From Neostapfia colusana (Eukaryota; Streptophyta; Magnoliopsida; Poales; Poaceae): a stretch of DNA of 64,000 nt. The position numbers were made by a program, and so were the translations under genes. This document shows positions 11,802-24,200 of the stretch, one piece after another. Where the stretch lies: assembly GCA_030760725.1 (NCBI GenBank), contig JASWHV010000003.1, positions 116,468,153-116,532,152 of the forward strand, given 5' to 3'. The notes beneath the pieces were generated by a model. It searched no databases. It was given only the letters and a program-made list of their open reading frames with translations, and was not told the DNA's origin. Every line of letters begins with the position of its first letter. The stretch's first letter is position 1.

Positions 11802-13029
11802 GTTGTCTCCCTCTGGGTCGTCCTCATTGTCGAGGTTGCGAACGCCCCCAGTCCGCTGACCAACCTTCTTGACCGGAGGTCGGCCTCGAGCACCACCCTG
11901 GAACAGGGCTTGCCCGCTGCTCTGCTGCCCCTGGGGACAGTCCTTTGCGAATTGGCCCGCCTGGCCACACGTGAAACAAGTGTAGCGGGGCGGTCCTCCG
12001 CTGATCGGCGGACGGAAACCTGGGGCGCGTTGTGGCGGTGGAAACGCCCGAGGTGTCGTCTGCTGCTGCTGTTGCGGTCACGGTGATGGCATCGGCGGTT
12101 GGAACGGGGGGTGACCGAAAAGAACGACCCCCGAACAGTTGAGGTCGCGCCGGTGGATGCCACTGCTCTCCGGATGGTGTCCGATACACCATGCGGTACT
12201 TCTGTGGAGCGCCACCCCCACTGCTGGGTGGAGTGCTGCGCTTCTGCTGCTCAGCTGCCAGTTCTCGCTGAGCGTCTTCTTGCATGATTGCGGCATTGAC
12301 GAGGTCATTAAAGGTGCCGTGATTCCATTGAACGAGATGCGTCTTCATCTCAGGGTGTAACCCCCGATAGAAGTTCTCCCGTGTATTCTCCTCGGTAGAG
12401 ATGTAGTCTGACGCATATTGCGCCAGATGGTTGAAGGCATGGGAGTAGTCATGGGCACTCCTCCCGCCCTGCTTCAGTTCAAAGAATTCTTGGAACTTCC
12501 ACTTCATTATCCAGGGAGGGATATGATAGGCGCGGAATGCCTCCCGGAATTCTTCCCACTCCACGGCATGGCCAGCCGGACGTGAGGCGACATAGTTCGC
12601 CCACCACGCACCAGCGGCACCATGAAGCTTCTGCACTGCAAACAGAGTCTTTTGCCGCTCCGTACATTGGAGCAGCCCGAATTTGGACTCCATTATCCGC
12701 AGCCAGTTGTCAGCCTCCAGTGGTTCTGCGGCTTCTGTGAACAATGGAGGGTGCGTACTCATGAAATCCGAGTATGTCACATCACGGGGCTCACGAGGCC
12801 CCCTCTATTGACGCCCCCCCGCCTGGGACGTATTCTGCACGATCGTGCGGAGCAGGTCGGTCTGCTGCTCACGACCACCCACCAGTGCCGCTATCACATC
12901 CGTTAGGGTAAGCGGAGGCGGCGTTGGTAGTTACTGCTGCGCGGTGCTGTCGTAGGCAGGTGGCTGGAAGTCATCGCCTCCCTGCTGGCTAGCACCACCA
13001 ATCTCGTGCGTGGTCCGAGTGCGAACCAT
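11802..13029 (-). pseudogene. gag: gag, element B
   Basis: The start ATG is at 13027-13029, directly after GCAG. The N-terminal third carries two in-frame stops: TAA at 12931-12933 within a Gln run and TAG at 12805-12807. The capsid region follows (ADNWLRIMESKFGLL, AFRAYHIP, FNHLAQYASDY segments). The frame is lost near 12080. The zinc knuckle at about 11944-11985 reads C-x2-C-x4-Q-x4-C, so its His ligand is replaced by Gln, which should impair RNA binding. Clearly homologous to gag of element C. Confidence 0.85.
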
Positions 13030-14988
13030 CTGCAACCATACGACAATAAACATCAATCCCGCAACATATTGCATGCAGTCCAATAAAATAGGCGTAAAAC
13101 ATAATGACATTAAAACATGCGATACATCTCGTATACGGATAATGTAATAACTTTGCACAAGCTACACCATTATCAGACCAAATACAAGCTAGTTAAATCC
13201 AACTTGATGAACATCCTCTTTAGAAGCTCACCACAACTAGGTTTGGTCACTACGAGACGTTACTATCGCTTGGTCATCATGTATACCACCTTTATCTTCA
13301 ATACGACACAAACATGGTCTCTAGCAAAAGAAACTTGAGTAAAGCATATACTCAATCTTTCACTAGTTGAAGATAACCACTCATGAGTATGTTCTACCCC
13401 ATTGGCAGTACTTAAACCCCCTAGGGTACAACAATCTCTCAAATGAGTTCAACTGTCATTCCTCTGTCAGAATGACCAGTTTCTAAATATCCAAGATTTT
13501 GATCTGGTTCTGGGCATTTTCATGACTCAAGTTGAATACCAAAGTTAAAGTTAACTTCAGTATCTTTCCAACGAGTATTTATTTGTCCTCAGATCAGCTC
13601 TGGTTAAAAATTTATGGTAATTCAAAGTTAACAGAATTTCTGGAAGAATTTCAACAGCACCTCCTTGGGAAGTTGCTGTTTCCAACTCTGTTTTCCACTG
13701 AATTCCGTTCTGCAAATACAGAAAATTTGAATTACAAAGATGTAACACATCTCCTACCCTTTCTAAAGATGTATGATATGACAATTTTTTATTTTTCTAT
13801 AGTAAGTTATGGTTGAAACACAGAACAGTCCAGAGAGTGTTTTGAATTTGTCCTGGTTCTGGACAGTTTACATCCCCCTGGAATTTAGGCCATCTTAAGG
13901 TGTGATTCAGCTCTGGAAGTCTACAACAAAGTTGTAGAGTGCTTAAACACCTTCGCAGAACGATCTCCCACACCTCCATTGGCTAAATGATCTGCGAGAT
14001 GCTCTTTTAAAGTTCAGCAAACCCGCTGCCCAAAACAGAGCACTCTGTTTTTCAATCCTTTGGAACTACACTGCTCAACTATCAAATTTTTCTACCCAAC
14101 AAGGGTCCTAAATGTTGAAACTTAGTGATTTTAATTCCTTGTTATCATTATCTTTCATGCACATGTCTATGTTATATCGGTACTACGTTCCTCACAAAAA
14201 GAATGTCCTAACCGGATTATACCGGCATATACGTCACAAGTGTGGCACTAAACGGGCTCTCACACACGTATACTACACGAAATACATACGTGGTTAGTAC
14301 CTGCAGAATACCACACAATAATGATGCACTCAATGGTTGTTTCCATTTCAGGCAGGACCATATTCAAAAGTAAATACAGACGCCCGTATCATTGTCATAC
14401 GGCCGTCCTTGAGTTAAGTCACGTCTCAAGGTACATGATCGTGTTTCAACACCACACGACGAGGAACCCGAGTATATAATGAACGGGTCATCACGGTTGG
14501 GAATGTTATCAACCCAATGGATACCGCCTACTGCCCTGCAGGGCACGCCGATGGCAAACGCTGCGTATGTCCTCCTGGGCTGCTTCCAGACGAACACACT
14601 CTCGCGTTACTGACCACGCGATGGGGCCTCCACTTACTTGCCTAATGCACGCTAGGGATCAGCGTTTCATATGAACTCAGGAACATGAAGAGTCCAGGAG
14701 TTTCATATTGTCGTCTCACACCAAGCTGTGAGACCTACCATGAACCACGTTCCTCGTCAGGGGAGCTAACCGAAATTGAACCACTTTCGGTGGCGTTCCT
14801 TACCATTCTTACCTGAGCGTAGGTGCGTCGTTACATAATAAAAATTCAGAATTATAACACATATGTTAGTCTTGCCACTTTAAGTAACTATGCTAATATA
14901 TTCCTTACATGGGCAAACTACCGAATCCTCACCGTAAACCTAAGTTTTCCCGTAATACAGTCCTTAATTAATGTGCTATCCCCAATGC
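13030..14988 (-). other. Untranslated leader of element B
   Basis: AT-rich leader between primer site and gag with no credible ORF. It shows the ~195-bp degenerate repeat pattern also seen in elements A, C and E. A perfect 14-bp palindrome TGCCCTGCAGGGCA lies at 14532-14545, shared with the leader of element E. Confidence 0.7.
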
Positions 14989-15001
14989 AGCTCTGATACC
15001 A
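14989..15001 (-). other. Primer binding site, tRNA-Met type (element B)
   Basis: On the minus strand TGGTATCAGAGCT follows the LTR end after a 3-nt spacer (15002-15004). Confidence 0.9.
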
Positions 15002-15004
15002 GGC

Positions 15005-18000
15005 TGTGGCGGGCCTGAATCCGCTCATCTAGGATCACAGAGGGTGGTGCCGCACGATGCAAGACCCAACAGCATACATCATAAGGATACATTGTATTAC
15101 ATAGAAAACCAACTGAAATGTACAAAGTAGTACACTACTCAGTTACAAACTAGTGTCTCTATTACACAGCGGAAGTCTAATTTGTACAACTCACGCCTGC
15201 CTATCTAGCAAAAGTCAGTTGCCCAGCCCTAGGGCAACCTACACTAGTTGCATCATCAGCTCAGCGCGGCGTGTACGGCTCCCACTCAGCTGTGGTCCCC
15301 GACGGAGGGTAACCCTCGCCGGTGGACTCGTAACCCGAGTCTGTGGGTGGTTCCTCACCTGAAAAATACTTAAGCAGCAACCGTGAGAACAATGGCTCAA
15401 CAAGACTTAACCGACTCGCCTAGGCATGGAACTCTACATGTAGTGAACAATGAACATGGGACGGTCAAATTGCAGCAAACGGACACGCCTACAAGTTCAT
15501 CCTTATTTCATCTTTTAGCCACGAGTTAACAATTCATGAATCTGAAATTTAGTAAGCAATAATTGGTGGCACACAAGTAACAATATAATTATATCATAAC
15601 AGCAATATTGAATCATCACGTTTCATATATTAGCCTACATCACGACTCAGTGACCAAGTGGTACTCTTCACCGTGAGGGACGGCGAATCGACCTGATATA
15701 CACCTGCAGGGAGACCCAAAGAGCACATCACGTACACCCACCCGTGGAGCTGCACATCACGCTCACTCGATGCCGTACGGGACAACCTTTCGCCCAACAG
15801 CCCAAACGTCGAACCGCTCGCACCGAAACGAGCAGGAGGTTCCCTACACGGAGCATCTCTCTATGCCCGTTAGCAGATTTCCACTATGCTGCCCTCAGCC
15901 TACACCTATAAATCGGTGCTTTATGCCTCGACGCCCGGAGGTTTAGGTTACATCGGTTTATCGGGGCCCATATCCGATATGCCTTCGGTACGTTCAAACT
16001 TTATCAGAGTGGGCCACACACGGATCGGTCCTCAATCGACACGGACAGGGCTTCACACACAATACTTCCTCTTGCTGCGCCCTAGCCCCTGCCTAGTCTC
16101 ATTTTCATTACTAAAGTGATCTCACGTCACTCGAACCAATCCCGTGTGTCCCAAGCCTAAACTCACGAGTAGATTCCAACTACTCGACTTGTACCGAAGT
16201 CCTATGAATCATTAAGAATAGCCTGTCTACTCGAGGTCTTAGACACTACCCTCACTCTTATAGGAAAATTCTGGTTATGCAAGTGGGGTTCCATCCATCC
16301 TACACATAATGCACATTCATACTTCACACTAGACATGTAAACAAAGCAAAACTTTATAAAAGGGTTAATGCAAACCTGGGCTTGCCTTGTTGCTGCTGGT
16401 AAGTGGTTAGCTCTTCGTCCGGAAGAAGGAAGTCGAGCACTTCCGGAGTCTCCTCGCCTTCAGCGACTACACGTTAACGAGACACTACATGTCAATTCAA
16501 ATGCAATGTGTAAACTTGAATAAATAATTACTATAACTCTAGCTAGCCCTCCCCTTTGGCTCTGAAATTTTTATTGTGGCTTGGTATGGTTCTAACCAGG
16601 GTCTTGACCAAGTTTCATTTGAAACAAAGTTCATTTGAGCTTTGTAAAAATAAAGAAATATTTGGTCAATATTAGAGTGTCTAAGTAATTCCAGGGGTTT
16701 TCATGGCCCCAACCATTACTTTCTGGAAACTAGAATTTAAGATGGTTCTAATGGAATTGGTTTCATGTCATTTGAAGAATTCTAGAGGAAGTTGTGCCCT
16801 AAACAAGATTTGAGAAAATCTGAAAAATGTTTCTGTACATTTTTCTATTTTCTCAGCGCTGTTCTCTTAATCACCCCATTAGGGGGATTAAATTAACTTG
16901 GATGAGTCTGAAAATTTTACTGTGACTCAAATATTTTCCAATGAACCTCTCAGCCAAATTTCAGAATTTTTCATGAAGTAATCCTCCAGATAAAATTCCT
17001 AACATTTTAAATTTTAGGGATTTAATTCTGGAAAACTATTAATTTTCATGAGCCGAAATTTGTATTGTTGGACGGTACTAAAAAAGACAGCAAAATTTGG
17101 TTCACTGGATTTGGAGCTTCCTACACAAAGTTATGAATTTCTAAAGTTTGGGATGAATCTGGAATTGTTTTCTATTGCAAATTCTTGTTGGACCCACTGT
17201 TTAAACTGCAGCCAATAGGATTTGCGGACACACGAGGCTACGGGGTTATTATCTGTGTAGCCGCACCGGATCCTAAGCCACAGCTAATCCCAGTTTTTAA
17301 ATACACTCGCTGACAGGTGAGCCAGCCCCACCCTTCTTCAACCTCCGGCGTTTCTTACCGCGCGTGCGCCCACCTCGTCAGACCGAGGCGGCGCCTCGCC
17401 GGCTTTGCGCTCCCGGCCGGAGACTCGCCGCCCGGGGTTTTTTGGGGTCGGGGAACTCGGTTGTGGGCTCGGGTTGGGTGGTAGGTGATCGGAACTGTGC
17501 CGGTGACGTGCGGTGGCTTCGGGAGATGTTCGGCACCGTCGCCCGGCGGTCCTAGCCCGCCAACAACTCAGCCAATCCGCTCTAAAGAACCAGTGGATGC
17601 TAGGGAGGCACAGCAAGCAAGGACCGGCGCATGAAAACACCTCCAAATTGGTTCTCACCGTGCGCCCGATCCATGCCGCCATGGTTGAGCTCGGGAATAC
17701 ATAAATACCTCGCACCTCGTCCGTTTTCTAGCTAGGGTTGTGAAGGGAAATAGACCGCTAGCCAGTCTAGTTCATGTGTGCATGGTTTGGTGGCCTACAA
17801 ACAAGAATTCTGATCGAATTTTGAGGATTTCTCACCCGGGGTCACCTTTCACGAGCTGAGAGTAAATCGCCAAATTCTTGCTCGAACGATCACGGCTTGA
17901 GTTGAGGTTTGGCGAGGAGTAGCAGGGGGCTCCGACGCTCCTCTGGGTGTCCTAGCTCGGGTGTGAAAGCCCCTCGGTTGGGCTGTCACCGTGAGCTGAA

Positions 18001-19026
18001 CTACGGTCGTTTCCCCGGTTGTTGCCAAGACCCGCTGAGCTAGGGTTGGAAGGGCTGAACTCGAACGTTTTTGCGCCGAGGAGGTAGAGGACGAGCGACC
18101 GGTGTGGTTTTTCTGCTTGGAAGGCGTTGTGCGTGGTGGTTTTGCCGGGTTCCTGATCGAATGCAAATGGCGGCGTGAGTGCGGTTCTCTCCTCATGTGG
18201 ATAGGAACCGAGCCTCGGTGTGGCGGTGCTGTGAGCGGCCGACTGCCTCAGGGGTGATCATTTCGGGAGCAGCTCGCCAGCTCGATGGGGAACGCAGGAG
18301 GTGTGCTCTGTGGCTCACGAGGTGGCGCCCGGAGGTGCATCGATTGCTTCGAGTCAGACCCGAGAGAAGAGCCCCGGTGACTTTGGTTGCACGATTAAGT
18401 GACTCACTGACCAGTGGGCCCTCTTCTCCACTCTAATTCTTTCTTCCCCTTCTGCTGCAAATATCTCAGCAACTTTCCATTGAATGTGAGACTTAATCAC
18501 CAAGTCACAGTTTGAATTTGGTTTCTGAAATTTGAAATTTGTTTGGCTAAATTTGCCTCATATTTGAACTGAAATTCAAATTCAGTTTTGAATTATTGCA
18601 AATTCAGCTCCCGACAAGATGAACTCCAATGGGGATTAAAATTGGCGCGCTAACTCAGAAAAATGTGCTGAGTTTGAATATGAAGCCAACTTTTGAATTT
18701 AGGTGATAAAAGTTGCTGCAATTTGAATTTACATTCAAATTGGCCTCTTTTTCAAATGCCTCCAAAAGTGCCTCAAAAAGTGTTGGATTTGCATGAACTT
18801 TGGCCTGAACCTTCCCAATACTTTTCAAGTTCTAGGGGTGAGCTCAACCTTTCATGTTCATGTGTAGAAATCCTACATTGTGAAAGTTAGGGCTTTCCCC
18901 TCTAATCCCCCTTTTGATGGAGGTTACTTGCCCTTCACAAGTCTTCACAAGAACTCCACAACAAAAGCTGTGGTGGTTATGAGGTGATGAAAATTTTTGC
19001 AAGTCCCTTTTTCTTGGGCTTTTACA
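15005..19026 (-). repeat. 5' LTR of element B (4022 bp)
   Basis: On the minus strand it opens TGTAAAAGCCC at 19026 and ends in CA at 15005, next to the primer site. About 2.95 kb is duplicated at 5493-8442. The outer parts are AT-rich, with a GC-rich block around 17340-18420. The stem-loop seen near the LTR end in elements A, C and E is recognisable but decayed here (15045-15065). Confidence 0.92.
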
Positions 19027-19433
19027 TGTCGTACCCCGTAACCCGGAGTTGAGGAAGAAAATTTTTGACGAGGCTCACTTGTCAAAGTTTCTTTTCATCT
19101 CAATTCATCGGTCCATTCCAGTTTATGGAAAGATGTGGATCCGTTGCACACCGGCTGGAATTACCAGCGATATTCACCGGTGTGTACGACATCTTCCCCA
19201 TTTCTCATCTGAGGAAGTGCCTCAATTGTTCAACCACCATTCAGCTGGGAAATATCGAGGAACTTAAACCAGATCTCACACATCAGGAGGGACTGGTTCA
19301 GATCATCGGCATAAAGGGCCGAACCACACACGACCATACGTTGTGGTTATATAAAGTTTTAGGGAGTGGTTACTCCAAGGTTGAAGCGACATGAGAGAGC
19401 GAAAGATTTCTTCGTGCCAAATTATCCCGACTT
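19027..19433 (+). pseudogene. pol: Integrase C-terminus and chromodomain remnant
   Basis: The first ~60 nt match the integrase HHCC approach (PELR.KIFDEAHLSKF). The sequence then jumps to the C-terminal region (FIGPFQ, ERCGSVAHRLELP), so roughly 0.9 kb of integrase core is deleted relative to element C. A frameshift follows. The chromodomain-like segment reads LWLYKVLGSGYSKVEAT and then TGA at 19392-19394, where related copies have TGG (Trp). Non-functional. Confidence 0.8.
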
Positions 19434-19487
19434 TGGACGTCGCACATCCTATAATTTTCCACCATCCTTCCTCTCATTTTACCTTAT

Positions 19488-19521
19488 AATCTCGGGACGA
19501 GATTCTTTTAATGGGGGGGAA
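19488..19521 (+). other. Inverted repeat and polypurine tract of the remnant
   Basis: AATCTCG-GGA-CGAGATT (19488-19504) is followed by an A/G-rich tract with seven consecutive G, abutting the TGTAAAGGTCCC start of the LTR at 19522. Confidence 0.8.
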
Positions 19522-21269
19522 TGTAAAGGTCCCAAAAATTCGGAATACAAAGGGCCTGAAGTTTGAACACCATTTCGTTTCAAGTTATGAAAATTTGGAC
19601 TTGTTTAAATTTTTCCACATGTGATGACACACATGAGTGTTGGGGGGATCAAGTGAGTGTTGGGGGACAAAGTTATTTTTGAAACCCATGTGTAAGCTCT
19701 CATGTGTAAGGGGGAATGAAATTCAGATTTTGAAACTCAAATTGTTCAAACTCAACTTTCAAATGAGGTAACAATAGGAATGCAAACTGTTGTGATCAAA
19801 ACCTCATTTGCAGCAGCCAAACCAAAAATTGAGTTTCATGTTTGAATTCTTTAGGTCCAAATTAGGGGGTAGCCAAAGTCTCATGAATTTTTGAAGATAT
19901 TTTCTATCCATTTATCCAAATAGACATAAATGTACAATGAATTCAAATACGAATTTAAATTTGGATGAAACATGCTCAAGTATCCCAATTGGGTTCAGAT
20001 TGTAGCCCCACAAAACTGAATTTGGTCATGTTCCAAATTTGAGAGAATGTGGAGAGATAAGGGGGAGAGTGGGACCCACTTGTCATATGCCCAAAAAGAT
20101 CTCAGTGTTCAGTCTTCACTTCTCCACTCGCTGGTCACCGAGACAGAGCCGAGGCAGCGCCGAGCCAGCTCCCTGCGATACCGTGGGGCAACCGGGAAAC
20201 CTCCCCAGCAGCTGAAGCTCCTCCGTGGATTGTTCAACGTGATCAGCAGCTATGCCGTGCTCCTCTTTGCTCACGGACAGAACACCGAGACTCCCTCTCC
20301 CTCACACCGAACCGAGCAAACTCTCCTCCACCACCCCACCGATCGATCGGTAATCCACAACCTCGCGCGAACAGAGGCTATTGAGTAGCAAAATGGCACC
20401 AGGGCCTCTCCCTCTCCCTCCTCGACTCGCCACCGACCAATGTTTGGCCTCCCTACCCGGGAACGCCATGTCCGTGTGGCGGCCGAACGAGAACCGATGA
20501 GGAGGCTCGCATGGACAACTGATCCTAGCACTTGTCACGGCCAAGTACCGGTGCCCTATGACACGCCAAGGCACCGTGCTACTCTCCTCTAAAGCACAGG
20601 CCATACCGTGAACGACCGAGAGAGAATTTGAGAATTTTTCTCCGGCATGCTCAAACTGACCTTCCGGCATGGTAATCCCGAATTCGACCTCAATTCTCAT
20701 TCTTAGGTCGTAAACTCTTGCACAAGGGACCTAAAGTATTTGGTGATCATTAGCTCTTAACATACCTAGCTTGAAACTGCATGTAAGTGGGGTAATTCAC
20801 GGTTTTCTAACGGCAACCGAGGTGGGGGACCATGGGCGCACGGTGAAACCCTAATTGCCATCGTTCCCGAACAGTTTTGTACCTAAGTCGAGATCCCTCA
20901 TAGTTCACTGGTACTGTAGCGCTGTTTTTCCGAGCTGTTGGCGCGCTAGGTCGGCCGGCCAACGCCGCCGAAGGTGTACCAAGCCACCGCACCGTTGCTA
21001 GCCACGGTAGAGGCCTTGCCGGCTCGGGGAAGTCACACCATCGTGCTCAGCGTGACGAGTTAGGCTCTGGCGGTGAGCAGGGGCTCGGGAGGAGGTCGGG
21101 AGACCGATTGCCGCGGAGCTACGGATAGGGGACGGCGCAGGCACGTGAGCGTGGGAACTGAACCGAGGGTGAAGAAGGGTTCGGCAGGCCCCAGCAGTCA
21201 GCAAGAGAGAAATAAAAGAACTGATCCTCTGTGGCTGTTGGATCCGGTGTGACTGCGTGTCTAGGACTG
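19522..21269 (+). repeat. Partial 3' LTR (5' portion), interrupted by element C
   Basis: Starts TGTAAAGGTCCC like the LTRs of element E and can be followed along them through the AT-rich first ~550 nt at roughly three bases in four by eye, then diverges in the GC-rich block. It stops exactly where the LTR of element C begins (21270). The palindrome GTGGGACCCAC is at 20069-20079, 547 nt into the LTR. ORFs here are not conserved. Confidence 0.75.
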
Positions 21270-24200
21270 TGTAAGGGCCTCAGTTTTTGACACATATTTG
21301 AAGTGTTCATCACCATACACAAACACCTCATTGGAGGAAAGTTGATGAACACAAATGAAGAGCAAGTAACCACCATCAACATGCTCATTAGAGAACAAAC
21401 TCACATATTGCAAAAGTGGCATTTTCCACATGTGATATAGATGGGCTGGGCATATGAAAACTCCTACACATTGCTAGGGATGTCCATGCCAAGTTTCACC
21501 CAAATTCAAAACCTTTTTGAGGTCATTTTGGTTATAGCTAGAAAGAGGGCAGTTTGAAACCATATTCAAATTCAAACTGTTTTTATCCCATGAATTCAAA
21601 AGTGGGGGGATATTCTTATTCAGTACATTTTTGTGAGCTCACACACCAATTTTCACTCCATTTGGAGTTGATCTTGACATGAGCTAAGTGGGACAAATTC
21701 AAACTTTATTTGAATTCCAAACTGAACTTGCGCTGAAATTCATTCAAACCAAACCCAATTTGAATTCTAATCAATTCAAATGGCTCATGGGTGAATAATT
21801 TGAATCACCAGGGGTATTTTGGGGCTCACTGTTTACAACAGTGAGTAGGAGTAAATTTCAGAGGTTAAAACCCCGGGTGGGACCCACATGTCATAGAGAG
21901 AAGGAGGGAAGTCTTGCACACAAAGTCACAGCCTCGGTGGGAAATTCCACTGAGCAGCTGTCAGCTGTGCCACTGAGAAGCCACCGGCGCCACCAGCTGC
22001 TTCCTTCCCCGCGCGCTGGCGCCCAGGGCGGCTTGCTCGCGCCTCCACGCGACTGGCACCGCCTCAGCCCGAGCAGGGATCGGCTGGCGTTATCCCCTCG
22101 CGTGCAACCCCGAGCAGCGGCAGGCTTTCTCCCCGAAGCTCTCTGCTCGATCGGGAAAACCAGCAAACGGTCTCCTCCTTCATTCCTGAGCTGCTAGACA
22201 GCAACCTGAGATCGCACTCCACCTCCCCGACGCCAAAAACCCCGAGCTCCGACCTTCCTTGCCCGAGATTGATCGCCACAGCGGCGACCTAAACTCAGCC
22301 GAAGGTCAGGCGCTCGTGGACAGCGTTCCACGGGAGCTTTCACGGTCCAGCAAGGGCAGCAGAAGGAACGCACAACAGTTGTGCTGCTCTCCTCCAAGTT
22401 TGGAAGCAAACCGTGAAGAGTCCACGACGAATTTCAAGTTTTTGCTCCGGCAACCTTAAACTGAGCTTCCGGTACGGATCCTTCAAATTCTCGCTCTAAG
22501 ATCCTTCTCTAGCTATCAAATCTTGCACATAGATGCTGGACTAGCCGGTGATCCAGTTCCTTTCTGCATCCGTGGTATGAAACAGACTAGGAGTGACGAA
22601 TTTCGAGCTCGATCAAGGGTGCTCATGGCAGGCACGCTCGGTCACACGGTGCCGACCGACTTTCTGACATCTTTGAACCCTTTTGACACCTTGTCGAGCT
22701 TCCTAGAGGTATACTGATGCTGTAGAACAGATTGTTCGAGGTGTTGGCGGGTTAGAACCCACGGTCGACGCCGCCGAACCTCAACCGAGGCCACGGCACG
22801 TCGCCGGGCAATTTCCGGTCACCGCCAGCCCGAACTGACACCACCGACGTGTTCCTTGACGTCGACAACCCCCTGGCGGCGAGTTTCGTACCATGGGATG
22901 GCCGGCAGCGGCGAGCCGGCGAGCTCCGGGTCTACTCCGGCGAGGGGAGGCGGCGCGGACACGAGAGCGCGTCGGGAGGAAGACGAAGCCGGATGGCCCA
23001 CCCGTCAGCGGCTCAAAATTTTAAATCGGGATCGGGTGTGGCCGGGATCTGGTGTGCTGGCGCGCAAAGACCCTATGGGCCGCGGTGTGCGGTCGCCTCC
23101 GCGCCTAACACGTATCCCCGCGGGCCCGGCAGATTTAAACTTTTCCCCCGATTTTCAGATTTCCTTCAAACTTCAAATCCTCATAACTTTGGCTAGAAAC
23201 CTCGAAATCGAGTGAACCAAATTTTGTTGGATTCAGCTCTCTGAGTACTTTCAAGCAAAACAAGTTTCACTTCATGAAAATCCTTATTTCCCCAGAATTA
23301 ATTCCTCCAACTTTAAATTGTTTGGAATTTTAACTGGAGAATCCTTTAGAGGAAAATCCTGAAATTTTGCTGGAATGTTCACCAATATATCCCTGAACTA
23401 TCATAAACATTTCAGATCCATTTGAGCTCATTTGATCCACCTAATGGTGTGATTAGTGGAACTGTTCCAAAGAAAATAGAAAATGTTCAGAAACATTTTT
23501 CAGAATTTTCTCTGAAATTGTTTAGCTCATATCTTTAGCTGGGAACCTTCAAATTAAGTGAGACCAACTCCATTAGAACCCTCTGAAAATCTAGTTTTCA
23601 GAAAGTCATAGTTTATTTCATGAAAGTCCTTAGAACACCCTAAAAGCCTTCAATTAAGGTCAAGTACATAATTAATTGTGGAGGGCTCAAATGAGCTTTG
23701 CTGCAACTAAAACTTGACCAAGTCTCTGTTTAGGTTGTAACCAAGCCACAGTAAAAGTTTCATAGTCATTGAGTCTGTCTAGTGGGACTTATAAGCTTCA
23801 CAAGTTCAAACTTAATACAAATGCATTTAAATTGATACATGTACTTCTTCTATCATGTAGTCGCTAAGGTCGAGGAGGAACCCGAAGTCCTAGACTTCAT
23901 TACTCCAGAGGAACAGCTAGCCTACGACCAAGAGCAGCAAGGCAAGATCCAGTTTGCATTAACCTTCTTACAAAGTTTTATTGTTTTGAGCACTTACTTG
24001 AGTATCATTATTTCTTGCACTAGAGTCTTGTTTGAAAATCCAAATGCATAGCCAAGAAAGCCATGGGTTGGGATTAGGATTGAAGACCCCGTTAGCTACT
24101 GCAATGCTAAGATACAGTAGGATTCGGTACAAGTCGAGTAGTTGGAACTACTCGCGAGCATAGGCTAGAGGCACTCGACTCGGGTAGAGATAGCACTTGA

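Larger units (their letters stand above)
5493..19026 (-). mobile_element. Element B: Tekay-like chromovirus, 3' LTR truncated
   Basis: Read on the minus strand: 5' LTR (19026 to 15005), primer site, leader, gag, protease, RT, RNase H, integrase, chromodomain, polypurine tract, and a 3' LTR (8442 down to 5493) lacking its last ~1.08 kb. Both LTRs begin TGTAAAAGCCC on the minus strand. The right flank enters an integrase reading frame, so B probably inserted in another element; no target duplication can be read because the left end is lost. Gag-pol has stops, a frameshift and a poly-G expansion, so it is not autonomous. Confidence 0.9.
19027..21269 (+). mobile_element. Chromovirus remnant: integrase tail, polypurine tract, partial 3' LTR
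   Basis: A + strand fragment between elements B and C. It holds the integrase zinc-binding start, a deletion, the integrase C-terminus with chromodomain, a polypurine tract and the first 1748 bp of a 3' LTR. It may be the downstream half of element A, but its integrase is closer to element C and its LTR is more diverged from the element E family than the LTR of A, so I leave it separate. Confidence 0.75.

Noticed and set aside
21841..22197. 118-codon ORF in the 5' LTR of element C with a 113-codon partner at 33278
   Set aside because: No ATG at the start; conserved only because the LTRs are copies; composition reflects the GC-rich block.
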